Shown here in pieces: positions 10,798 to 19,906 of a DNA stretch of 27,125 nt. Numbering within the stretch: the stretch's first letter is position 1; every line of letters starts with the position of its first letter. This DNA comes from Bifiguratus adelaidae (Eukaryota; Mucoromycota; Endogonomycetes; Endogonales): the NCBI GenBank assembly GCA_002261195.1, contig MVBO01000174.1:1-27125 (forward strand). The letters run 5' to 3'. Under the pieces are notes generated by a model. The model saw only the letters and a program-made list of their open reading frames with translations, made no database searches and was not told where the DNA came from. Position numbers and translations under genes: made by a program.

Positions 10798-11992
10798 TCA
10801 CCATTTAACCCACCGAGTAGCATTAGCAAACATATTCGCCCATAGATCCGTTTTCGCACAATCACTCGCCGCTCGTTTCGACAAGGCATCCGGAAGTTCC
10901 TTGGTCAAGGCAGCGACGCGGTTCTTATGCGAGGGATGGGTGGACAAGAATTGAGGAGATTGTGCATCGCCTTTAACGGCATTATGCGAAAGCTGCTCCA
11001 TGCGCGTCCACATCTTGATGGCTTCCCTCGGGTCATAGCACGCCTGAGCCATTAGTTGAAGGCCAATGAAATCGGCCTCTGTCTCGCACTTTCGTGAAAA
11101 GGGCATCATGATGCCCAGGTTGTAAAAGAGTCGGTTGAAGAGCACACTCGGATCAATGACGGTTGATATGAGCAGCTGACCAACAAAGATGATTTTGGCA
11201 AAGGATAGTTTCTCCGCAGAGTGGCGGGCAAGTTGATGAGCGATTTCGTGTCCAAGAACGGCCGCCATGCCATCTGCAACACAGCTTCTCCTTCAGCATC
11301 CCAATATTGAACGACATACACGCGACCTGCCTTCATTGCCTACCACGGGCAAAATGCCGGTGAATACAAAGACTTTTCCTCCTGGAAGAACAAAGGCGCT
11401 GGCCAGTGTTGTCAGTGTCCATCACTAGATTCATCTAATGCATCACTCACTTCTTCTCATCGCTCTTGATGACATAAAACTCCCAATTGAGGCTTTCCAT
11501 GCCCGATACCCGGATGATGCGCTCCGCAACCTTCTTGACAAATCGTGTATAAGGATGCCATGACGGAAGAATAGCAGATCCAAACTGTTGCATGACTTCT
11601 TGATAAGATAGCTTGGCGAGTGCTATAATACCATATCAGTTTTGCCTGTTTCGGGACGGCAGACAGCATGCCTTACCTTCCTCTTGCTTCGGGGTAATGT
11701 CAATGAATCGCCTTCGGCCACTGACTGGAACAGTCTCGAGGTGAGTGACATAGTACCCGCCAAAGATGGCCGTGCCAGTGCCAATAAATATCAAACGTCT
11801 CCGCTTGCGCAAGTCGTGGCCATGGCGATTCTGCTCGAATCGTTGATACTGTTCCTTGTTGGGCCCGTAGGTCTTGGGTGGAAACCGTTGCAGTTCATAT
11901 CCTGGAGGTGGTCTACGTACGTTCTGGAACTGTCTAACCGGCGTCACCAATACCCTGTGTCGCACTCCTCCCAGCGCGCGTGAGGCAAACAT
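10798..11992 (-). CDS. OMA1: OMA1-like mitochondrial inner-membrane metallopeptidase (M48)
   Basis: Exons (minus order): 11992-11677, 11622-11451, 11398-11331, 11273-10798; 343 aa. OMA1 is a stress-activated zinc protease of the inner membrane that cleaves proteins such as the OPA1/Mgm1-type fusion GTPase in animals and damaged membrane proteins in yeast. The N-terminus is basic, and a membrane segment lies at about 67-82. NAFVLPGGKVFVFTGILP leads into the zinc site HEIAH (194-198); the third ligand is in CETEADFIGL (Glu251), and STHPSHKNR (296-304) completes the M48 signature. Length matches fungal OMA1. The third intron (11330-11274) fits only as a GC-AG intron, which restores the family's NEDGMAAVLGHE. 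TCACGTGA lies 53 bp upstream of the start. Confidence 0.93.
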
Positions 11993-12044
11993 GAACGGTC
12001 ATCGTGACTGCACATGCCCATAACCGGTTATTATTACGTGGTTA

Positions 12045-12052
12045 TCACGTGA
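12045..12052. promoter_or_regulatory. TCACGTGA E-box palindrome between OMA1 and tRNA-Phe
   Basis: The second copy of this 8-bp palindrome in the window, 53 bp upstream of the OMA1 start codon and 43 bp before the tRNA gene. It is well placed for a bHLH factor acting on OMA1. Confidence 0.45.
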
Positions 12053-12094
12053 ACTTACGAATAGTATGAATTTTCCGATTTCTTCTACAACGAA

Positions 12095-12168
12095 GCGGAA
12101 ATAGCTCAGCTGGGAGTAGCGTCAGACTGAAGATCTGGAGGTCCCGTGTTCAATCCACGGTTTCCGCA
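12095..12168 (+). tRNA. tRNA-Phe: tRNA-Phe (anticodon GAA)
   Basis: The acceptor stem GCGGAAA pairs with TTTCCGC, followed by discriminator A. The D-arm is GCTCAGCTGGGAGTAGCG. The anticodon loop CTGAAGA, closed by TCAGA/TCTGG, carries GAA, which reads Phe codons. The T-arm CCGTG-TTCAATC-CACGG holds the internal B box. There is no intron, and CCA is not encoded, as expected for a eukaryotic gene. T-runs follow directly. Confidence 0.96.
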
Positions 12169-12171
12169 TTA

Positions 12172-12187
12172 TTTTTTGTATTTTTTT
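12172..12187 (+). terminator. RNA polymerase III terminator T-runs
   Basis: T6 (12172-12177) and T7 (12181-12187) lie 3 and 12 nt after the tRNA. This is the usual Pol III stop signal with a backup. Confidence 0.8.
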
Positions 12188-12578
12188 GCAGGTTCCCAGA
12201 GTGGTTCACCAGGGCTGCTGAGCACCTTCGGAGGCATATCGCTTGCTCCCTATCCTCCATTGTCGAACTTACAAGCGCCAAGAGCTGGAACATCGATATT
12301 TCCCCTATCGGTCTTTCATCCCGATTTGGAAATATGGAGACGAGTGCGCAAGGTGAGGACTTTTTTACCACCACTATCTCTTACTCTTGCCCTAAGCCTG
12401 GTACTTGTCTCACTAACCACCACGTCGAGTACAGTATTTTATTGACGTATCATCGACTTTGATCACTGCGAACTCTTTGACCGCCTCACTCTCATTTGAT
12501 ATTCCGAAAGGTGCCGGGGAAATAGCATACTCCGAGTGTGAGGGAGGTGCTCCTCATTAGCCAGACGTTGGTGTCGAA
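12188..12578. other. Region between tRNA and RING gene, possible hidden 5' exon
   Basis: 391 bp. A plus-strand frame open to a stop at 12443-12445 contains a strongly hydrophobic stretch (FLPPLSLTLALSLVLVSL, about 12358-12411) like a signal peptide, but no ATG lies close before it in that frame. A GT donor at 12434 and an acceptor cattag ending at 12560 would join this frame, in phase, to the RING frame. This suggests but does not prove a missing first exon. Confidence 0.35.
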
Positions 12579-14384
12579 ATGTCCTTCTTACCGGCTGTTC
12601 AGCAACCGGCGAATGGTTCGTCGACAGCGCGACCAAGTCAGTTAGCAAGTAACAACAGTTCGAGTTATTTTATCTTCAATACCGATTCAACCTACATCTT
12701 TGATCTTCAGTACCAGTTTGTCCAGGTCGATGCCAAGGGTCTATTGTCGGGAGCTCAGGGAACGAACGGCTTCACAATCAACAAGAATTTTGGATATGCT
12801 TTCACGACTTGGAGTAATATAGTTAATGTAGGTGACCGCCTTGATGTGAAGCCTGGCGCATCCTCACGTTGGTGTAGGCTGTGCTTGTAGACTATCGCAC
12901 CGCTTGTCCTGAAGAAGCGGATGCGATTTTTCAAGCATTTCCGGCTACGCTCACGGCCATTTCTCCACCCATGATTATGGCCGCTGTGGATGGAGCCGGC
13001 AATTGCACTTGGGCCACAAAATTCCAGACGGTGGCCTCCATCACCCAACGCATTCCGTTTCCATCGGCAAATCGAGTACTTGGCAACTCTCCGGTCAATT
13101 CATTCGTACTTTACAACTCGTCTTCCACCGCCCAAACGGTCACTGGCGATGTCTCGGCTATCACTGCTTTAGCCAGCAATGGTAGCTATGAGATTATGTA
13201 TTTCTATCCAAATTCCCAAGCTTTGATTACTCGGATCATCACGCAAGCTCAGATCGACAATGGAAATCTAAACGGCAACCCCAATGGCAATGAATTTGCC
13301 TCTTTATCTGCAGGCGTCTTTTCCAGCGCAAGCAATGGCGGTATCGTGGATCTGGGAACCATCTTCATCCTCATCATCTTTCCGCTCGTGATCATTGCTA
13401 TTGGTAAGCAAGCCGTCTTCTAGCTGCTCCGACGTCCTGTAGATCGTCTGACTAACGCGTTTTGTGCGCTGCAGCCGTTCATCGATACAAATGGGTCTTT
13501 GAAGACGCCGGTCTGGCGCCTTGGAACCCATACAATTGGTACCTCGTGGTTACTGGCAAATACAAAAACCTTCCTGAATACATTGAGCGTCGGCGACAGG
13601 CCATTGCCTTACGCCAGCAGCGACAAGCTCAACAACATGCTCACGAACGGCCCAAAAAGGTCATTACGCCTGAGTGTTTGGAGGAAATGTATCCAGCCTT
13701 TGACATTGTCAGCGCTCGTCAAGCCGCTGATTCAAGTCCTGTTGGCATGGTTGCACCAGGCGGTGTATCCAGAGGTCCTATTCGAAACCAAGAATGCAAC
13801 ATTTGCCTGGATGAGTTTCCACGGACTGAAGATGAGCAAGCGCGCATGCCTACCCGGGATGCGCCGTCGGCGCAACTGGATTTACCGCAACGAGGACCTC
13901 GTATCGTACGACAACTCAACTGTGGGCACGCCTTTCACGTAGATTGCGTCGGTAAGTGAGATTGACTTGGACTTGTTGCAACCGCTCAATTCATTATATA
14001 GATATGTGGTTAACGACCAATTCTTCGCTGTGTCCGACATGTAAAACGGATTGTGATCCACTCACCCCAGCTCCGGAAGGCCAAGTCCCCGAAGCCTCTG
14101 GTGAACCGGTCGAGGATGGATCGCCTTCCAATCCACAGGTGGTCATTGATATGCATCACCCGTCTCCTCCAACCGCGTCCATACCGTCTGCGCCCACCAC
14201 CGAGCCGACCATCTCGCTGCCTGAGCGAGCTCATACCGAGCCTTATCGATCGCCTGGCAACGCATCCTCTGAGCCTACCGCGTCCAAGAACGAGTCAGTG
14301 ACGGAAGCGCCGATACCACCGCCTTATGGCGAAGATGTTCAAGGATCCGAGCTACGATCCAGTATCAAAGACGCGTCCCCTTGA
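12579..14384 (+). CDS. Single-pass membrane RING-H2 protein, probable E3 ubiquitin ligase
   Basis: Exons 12579-12827, 12878-13403, 13475-13951, 14002-14384; 544 aa. Residues 1-240 form an unrecognised domain with several Asn-X-Ser/Thr sites (NGS, NNSS, NCT, NSSS), consistent with a lumenal position. A membrane segment follows at about 242-262 (LGTIFILIIFPLVIIAI), then a basic cytosolic stretch. The RING-H2 finger has CNIC (366-369), C408, H410, H413, C416, C428 and C431. The 38-residue first loop is near the upper limit for RING fingers. The tail is Pro/Ser-rich with a PPPY motif (523-526), a ligand of WW domains in Nedd4/Rsp5 ligases. The layout resembles PA-TM-RING ligases of endosomes or vacuole, but I cannot recognise a PA fold. 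The given start lacks a signal peptide; an in-frame stop sits at 12558-12560, which may itself be a splice acceptor. Confidence 0.82.
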
Positions 14385-14498
14385 TCACCTTATCCCTTGT
14401 AACGATCTACGATCTATGTTACCCAAACTAGTCCTACATTCCTGTATTTTTCAAGTCTATGTGTACAAGCTTACGCAAAGAAGTTGATGAAAGACGTG
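14385..14498. other. Convergent 3' gap between RING gene and DPH6
   Basis: 114 bp between opposing stop codons. No gene seen; the 3' UTRs are expected to overlap. Confidence 0.5.
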
Positions 14499-17400
14499 TC
14501 AGAATGCGTCAATGTGGCCATGCACCACGACAGAGCACAGGGCATTGTCTTGTAAGCCTAATACAGGAACAACACTCAGAGTAGGTTCAAAAGGGGACGC
14601 GCCTTTGGACGCATCGTGAATGGCCTGCCTGAACGCTACGCGCGGGTCAGTCATTGGCATTCTTCGTGCACCCGAGGACTTACCTTGTTTCCATGTCGAC
14701 GCCTTGTGGACGTCTTCAAGCACAAAGGCCTTGAAGGCATGCCCTCGGAAGGAGGGTTCGTCTTGCCTGCGGAAAAAGGAGAGCATCTCTTGCAATATAG
14801 ATTGTGCATAAAAAGATGCATCGCGTAGTGTGGAATGATCTGGGAGCGGGCAAGAGTCAGATGATAGGTAGGATAGTGTTTAACAATGTCTTACCGTGGG
14901 GTATACAATGGATAGTATATGCGGCGAGTGGAGCGAATGTCGAGAACGTCCACTCCAAGCTCACCCTTGAATGGCTGACGTGTTGGGTTTCTATGAAAAC
15001 GTTACCTATGAAAACGTTATTTTCCTGTGAACGCCTCCATAGATCGAAACCTACCTTGCTGATAGGTCAATATCGGCGTCGATTCCTTGACGCGTTGTCC
15101 GCTTCCGCCGCCGCCGCCGTCGTCGTCTGTGTCGTGTCCAGAATTGCGTGGTGGCGTATGCAAAAATGCCTGGCACTCACAAAGAGCACCTCTGGGAAGG
15201 GCTGGCACGGCCACACAGATGGTGCTCTGATGGATTCGCGTTGTCAGTTGTTGTATGCAAATTATGGAAGGATCGCGTTCTCGGACTACCTACCATATGT
15301 TGTTTAGCCCCAAGAGATTTGCGGTATGTGTGCCACGCTTGTCGAATGGTACGGATATCATTGGGTTTTGTCACGTACAAAAGCGCAAGGTACGCGTGAG
15401 ACGAAACATCAAGGTTGAGAACAGTTGTGATTTGTGTCAAATTGCGCAGGGATAAGGATATCTCGGAAAGGAGATTGGATGGTGTTGGCAAACTGAGGGT
15501 GGCGGGTATCAAACCAATTTGTCCAGCAACATATGCTGCTTGATCCACCTAAACATCGGTTAGCATGCGCACCTGACAAAGGTCGTGTACTTACAATGGT
15601 AGCTTGAGAGTAGGGGCCAATATTCGCAGGTGCCCAGTATGACATGCTCTGTACGTGCATGGTCTGTCGCGTAGCGATACCTGCGCGCAATTTGTCTCCT
15701 GCGGCTGTTGAATCCTTGTAAGCCATACAGTCAATTTGTATCCGGCAAGGCGGTTCGAGGTTAGCGGCGACCAAAGCTCTACATCAAGGCCGACCGCGTT
15801 TAGGTCATGTGCACAGAAATGACGTGAAATCTACCTTGGAGGCGGATTGATGCCAAAGAATTGAGCATAAATCTGATTGACTTTGCCAAAATCGTTCATG
15901 TCGGTGACAAAGACATGCATTATCACGATATCACGCCAGGCAAGTCCCAGCCGCTGCAGGCGCTTCTCCAAGTTCTTCATGCATGCTAGTGTTTCCTGCT
16001 GTATATCGTTAATCCGGTTGTCCATGTCATCCTTGGAGTAGGCAGTAGTGCCGGCAACTGCAAAGTATGGCGCATAATCACACACTTCCAACGACGCTAA
16101 GCAAACCAAAGAATATGTCAGTCAATTGTCTGCGACACAAAGACATTATGCTCTTACCTACGCCGTCATTCAATGGCTCGGAAATGGTTTCTGTAGATTT
16201 ACTTGCAGACACTACCGAATCCAGGTGCTTTCCGTCTGCCGTGGACATCTATCCAGCGGTATGAGCTACATCTTCCTCGTTGAACGGTTCGATTCGACCT
16301 TGCATACCTGTAGCTGACTAATAAACTCTGGATTCCAATCCGACCAGTCCGGAATCTTGACTAATTGGCGGACACCTTCCATGCTTCGTATGATCTCATG
16401 AGCCGCCTTCGCTTCAGTTCTACATTCCTTGAACGTCAGATATGCTACTGGTGCAAACATGTCGTTGCTATGAATGACGGTTTCGACTTGATCTCTGCAT
16501 AGATTGGTCATGGCTTTGCCCAATACGCGTGCTTCGGTGCTGCTCACATGACAATCTTCTTGATAAACAATGGACAATCCAGAGTAAACGTTTCATATTC
16601 CCCGCCTTCACCGCAAACATGCAAATCGTACTTTTGGTTCTACAGATCCATAAAACATTAGTCCGTGCATGTGCGATCTTGACTTCGACTTACCAAGGCC
16701 TTCAATTGCGGCTCCATTTGAGCAAGGGTCTTGCCCAAGTGAAGGGGTTTAAGACCAATAGCGGCAACTTTGATCAGTATGGCTTCAACACCAGACTGAA
16801 TCATATCCGAAAGCAGATCCTCTTGGGGTCTTCGCCACAGATAGGCAAGGGATGTGAGACCTAATCGCAAGCAGCTAACCGGCGTGGATCAATGAAGGCT
16901 CGAGCCATTTTCATCAAAATACCTACACATTCTCCACCCGAACCCGCTGATAGTTGGAAAGAATAGCACCGACTGAAACACCTTGCACCTCCGGATGGTT
17001 GCGCTAGACGCGCTGGTGGTCAGTAATCCATCCAACATCCATCTCCGTGCCCAAAGACAATTCACCTTGACATCTTGCAATAACCACATCAAATCTTCCG
17101 TTTCATCATCCTTATTGTATTCGTAATCGCCATCCTTCACCACCGAGCCACCCAGGATCTCTCGTCTGTACAAGGGCAGTTGCATGCATTCGGCATAGAA
17201 ATCGATCGCATCATGTCCCACCGTTTGATACATGTACGAATCGAGCTCGTCTATATGGATCCTCGAGGTTAAATATGCTTGCGAGATATGCGTTTTGATC
17301 CTTAAAACTATGCTCACCCTTGCCTGAGGCTTTTGATGGTTTCAAGTTGGCGAGAGCCACAATGTCGTGGCCATGGGCAACACAGTGCATCATGTTGAAG

Positions 17401-17538
17401 CAACTGTCCTTTCCACCACTACATGACGTTAATGACAGCCCGTGCCGGGAAAACATAAGAGTATCAGGCTGTATGATAAAGCCTCAAGCTCTTGTTAGCT
17501 ACGCGCTCGACGTACCTCACCAAAGCAACCACCTTCAT
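14499..17538 (-). CDS. DPH6: Diphthine-ammonia ligase with fused RidA-like domains
   Basis: Catalyses the last, ATP-dependent amidation step of diphthamide synthesis on elongation factor 2. Exons (minus order): 17538-17516, 17418-17318, 17250-17066, 17003-16927, 16874-16694, 16639-16548, 16494-16308, 16248-16158, 16096-15835, 15778-15595, 15548-15294, 15226-15055, 15005-14895, 14839-14684, 14635-14499; 737 aa. The PP-loop SGGKDS is at 8-13. [27 protein letters not shown] and [12 protein letters not shown] (196-207) are Dph6 hallmarks. Two RidA/YjgF-like domains follow: one from about 318 ([14 protein letters not shown]) and one from about 440 ([25 protein letters not shown]). The second is interrupted by an acidic, glycine-rich insert ([12 protein letters not shown]). 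Intron 12 has a duplicated acceptor, and intron 14 is 48 nt and stop-free in frame. The first exon is only 23 nt. Confidence 0.94.
14991..15020 (-). repeat. Tandem 15-bp duplication of the intron 12 acceptor in DPH6
   Basis: Two adjacent 15-bp copies (14991-15005 and 15006-15020 on plus) differ only at their last base. Read on the gene strand, each ends in the same acceptor ttttcatag. The upstream copy is the end of intron 12; the second lies in exon 13. Splicing to the second would remove exactly 15 nt (five codons) without shifting the frame. Confidence 0.85.
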
Positions 17539-17697
17539 GGTCCAACGTGCCGACAACAAAAAAGTCTATACAATTTCCTCTTTTGGCTTCAAGTAACGAC
17601 AAGTTGCAATGGACACTTTTTATGGACAACGCGAGCTAAAAGAATGATAAGAAAACAATGACACATGAAAACTATCGACCTATAATCGATATCTTCT
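17539..17697. other. Tandem gap between Ish1-like gene and DPH6
   Basis: 159 bp holding the 3' UTR of the Ish1-like gene and the DPH6 promoter, both on minus. No TATA box or small gene seen. Confidence 0.5.
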
Positions 17698-19458
17698 TTA
17701 CAATTCTTCCTTGCGTTGATTCAATCCTGCTCTCCATCCCTCAATTTTATCTCGCAAGTAAGCCAAGACACTGTCACCACCTTCAATGGTATTCTTTTCG
17801 CCTTGCTTGAGATAATTGCTCAATTGCTTGAGCCCTTCGTCGATTTCCTTTTGGGTGTAAGCCTTGCCGGTAAAATACTGCTTTCGCAAGTACTCGGTCA
17901 CGTAGTCGACTTGGTCGGCAGCCCAGTGTTTGGTGTTGGTCAAGTAGGCCGAGATATCGGCGAGTACTTGGTTACCCTTTGCGCTGACAGCATCGGTTGC
18001 TTGAGCTCCAGCAGAAGAAGCAGATGTGGCCGACTTTGAAGCGCGCTTGGAGGCTGAGGAAGCTGACTTACTTGCGATCTTCGAGGCTGAGGAAGCTGAC
18101 TTACTTGCGGTCTTCGAGGCTGAGGAGGCAGATTTTGACAACTTGGATGACGCTGAGCTGATCGTGGCCTTAACTTGGTCAGTCGCGTACTGGCCATTGG
18201 CGTAGGCGGCACTAGCAGCAGACGACGCGGAAGCCTTGATATTGTCCGGGGCAGAGGCTCCACTTGCTGCAGCTTCATCATAGGCAGAGTATGCGGATGC
18301 TTTTGCCTGATCGGCGATCGAAGTCATGTAGTCCAACATGGCATCGCGATAAGCGGTGTACGTTCCTTGAGCTTTGGCCAGAATATCATTGATTTGGGCT
18401 TCAGTGAGATCCTTTTGTGACTGCAAGTTGGAACGGACAGCACCAAAGATGGTATCACTGTCTTTTTGCGTAGCTGTGCGCCAGTTGAGGCTGGCAAACT
18501 GATCGCTAAGTTGGTTGCGGATCTTGTCCAACAAGGTCGGTTGATACTTCTTTTGATCCAATTTTAGCGTAGCCAAAACGCGATCAACATAAGGTTGAAC
18601 GTAGTTTGAGTGAGCGTCCGAGAGAGAACCCAACGCAACGGCCTTGTAGCCTGCATAATCGTTTTGGATCCTGTTGAGCGCATCCTCAATCTGCGCTTGG
18701 GTCATATGCTTGCGTCTGGCAAGATCTTTGCGCAATTCATCGAAATAGGCTTGCTCTTCGTTGGCCTTAGCAGCAGTCCAATCTTGTGCGTTAATCCAAT
18801 GTTCTTGCAATTGGCTCGTGAGATAGTTGATGTTGTCTGCGGAGATATCCTTGGACACAGCGAGGTCTATCTTGATACGCGCAATCAACCCATTAATCTG
18901 GGCTTGAGGAGTCACGGAAGAAGCGCCGTTAAACACCTTTTGCAGGTACGTCGGTTCATTAGCGTGGAACTGATAGGACAAATCATCGAATCGTTGTGCA
19001 ATGTCGTTCTTGAGGACCTTCCATTGCTTTTTTGTAAAAGCCTTGTTCTTTAGAATCTCGGTCTTCGCATTATCGAGCGCCTTGTTGAGGTCAAACTTTG
19101 TCTCTGTTGCTTGCTTCTCGCCGAGGGCAATTTGCTTACGCAATGCGTCCATGACATAGTTGGCGTTATCTTGCGTCATCTCCTTTTTGATGCTCAATTC
19201 GGCCAACGCGCCATCAACCACGGATTCCAGCTTTGATTGATAAAAGTCGACACTCTCCTTGAGACTGCCCCGATATGAGTCTACGAGACTAGCCAGGTCT
19301 TTTTGAGTGGCCTTGGTGTCATAGGTCACACCTCGGCTTTTGAGCCAATCTTTAAGGTCGTCTGTACTCCATGTATTCACATCTACTTTGGCGCATACGC
19401 CTGCAATGAAGAGTGCAAGCAAAAAGAGCGCTACCACCAATCTCTTGTGCGAAAGCAT
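17698..19458 (-). CDS. Ish1/Msc1-family secreted or ER/nuclear-envelope repeat protein
   Basis: A single exon, 586 aa. Residues 1-23 form a clear signal peptide (LVVALFLLALFIAGVCA), which is why the ATG at 19458 is preferred over in-frame codons upstream; those fall across a TATA box. An Ish1 motif starts at W30 (WSTDDLKDWLKSRGV). Several longer degenerate repeats follow, built on 'T..QI...L' and amphipathic helices (MTQAQIEDALNRI, LTEAQINDILAKA, YTQKEIDEGLKQL). Residues about 438-471 are an 11-residue Ser/Ala/Lys repeat. Family members include fission yeast Ish1, a stress-induced nuclear-envelope protein, and yeast Msc1. No transmembrane segment follows the signal peptide, so an ER/perinuclear lumen or secreted location is inferred. 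The exact role is unknown. Confidence 0.83.
   Translation of the reverse strand: MLSHKRLVVALFLLALFIAGVCAKVDVNTWSTDDLKDWLKSRGVTYDTKATQKDLASLVDSYRGSLKESVDFYQSKLESVVDGALAELSIKKEMTQDNANYVMDALRKQIALGEKQATETKFDLNKALDNAKTEILKNKAFTKKQWKVLKNDIAQRFDDLSYQFHANEPTYLQKVFNGASSVTPQAQINGLIARIKIDLAVSKDISADNINYLTSQLQEHWINAQDWTAAKANEEQAYFDELRKDLARRKHMTQAQIEDALNRIQNDYAGYKAVALGSLSDAHSNYVQPYVDRVLATLKLDQKKYQPTLLDKIRNQLSDQFASLNWRTATQKDSDTIFGAVRSNLQSQKDLTEAQINDILAKAQGTYTAYRDAMLDYMTSIADQAKASAYSAYDEAAASGASAPDNIKASASSAASAAYANGQYATDQVKATISSASSKLSKSASSASKTASKSASSASKIASKSASSASKRASKSATSASSAGAQATDAVSAKGNQVLADISAYLTNTKHWAADQVDYVTEYLRKQYFTGKAYTQKEIDEGLKQLSNYLKQGEKNTIEGGDSVLAYLRDKIEGWRAGLNQRKEEL
18047..18139 (-). repeat. 33-bp coding tandem repeat
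   Basis: Two near-identical 33-bp units (18047-18079, 18080-18112) plus a decayed third (to about 18139). On the gene strand they encode the 11-residue period KSASSASK-x-AS, where x is Thr, Ile or Arg. The frame is kept, so copy number can vary without disrupting the protein. Confidence 0.85.
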
Positions 19459-19906
19459 TGAGTCCAATAGAACTGTGACAGACAACCTTTTATATCCATG
19501 TGCAAAGTATGACATCAAGGTTTGCAAGTCACAAATCCATTGTTCTTATGAACTCATTTTGCCAATGTGCACTGAATGACTGGAACAGTCTAGGCTATGA
19601 ACCGTGCACGACTTCGTCCGACGTGGCATGTTTTGGGTGGATGTTGCGCATGGCCGGGCGTTGGAACGTGAACTGTTGTAGAACACTTGATCGCTGCTAT
19701 GTCTTTTGCTATTCTCCTGTGAATAGAGGGTATACACGGCATGATGAGTCACCTTTGAAAAATGCATGCGCGCACGTTATGGTCAACAGACATGCCTAAC
19801 GCTCTTCTCTTTCACTGCTTGAGTGTGTGCGTGCGTATGTGTGTGTAGCATGTCAACATGACGGTGATCGCTTAAAAAGGAAATCGCACAATTTTTTTCT
19901 TTGAAC
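19459..19906. promoter_or_regulatory. Divergent promoter region, Ish1-like gene / SSF1
   Basis: 448 bp between two divergent start codons. It contains the TATA box for the leftward gene, a short TG-rich tract (about 19824-19848) and a T-run (19892-19898) just before the SSF1 start. I looked for heat-shock element arrays; GAA triplets are present but not in the 5-bp alternating spacing. Confidence 0.45.
19488..19494 (-). promoter_or_regulatory. TATA box of the Ish1-like gene
   Basis: TATAAAA on the minus strand, 30 bp upstream of the chosen start codon. It fits a TATA-driven, probably inducible gene. If transcription begins about 30 nt downstream, as in many eukaryotes, the 5' leader would be nearly absent. 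Confidence 0.55.

Noticed and set aside
12146-12445. 99-codon frame starting inside the tRNA as an independent gene
   Set aside because: Its ATG lies within tRNA-Phe and its first half is the Pol III terminator; only its hydrophobic end is kept, as a possible exon of the RING gene.
17940-18281. 113-codon minus frame rich in Pro/Gln/Leu/Ser
   Set aside because: Frame-shifted reading of the Ser/Ala/Lys repeat of the Ish1-like gene.
19500-19799. 99-codon plus frame in the divergent promoter
   Set aside because: Overlaps the TATA box of the Ish1-like gene, has no motifs and is Cys/His-rich by chance.
19528-19800. Heat-shock elements upstream of the Ish1-like gene
   Set aside because: GAA triplets occur (for example near 19671-19682) but not in the 5-bp alternating spacing required.
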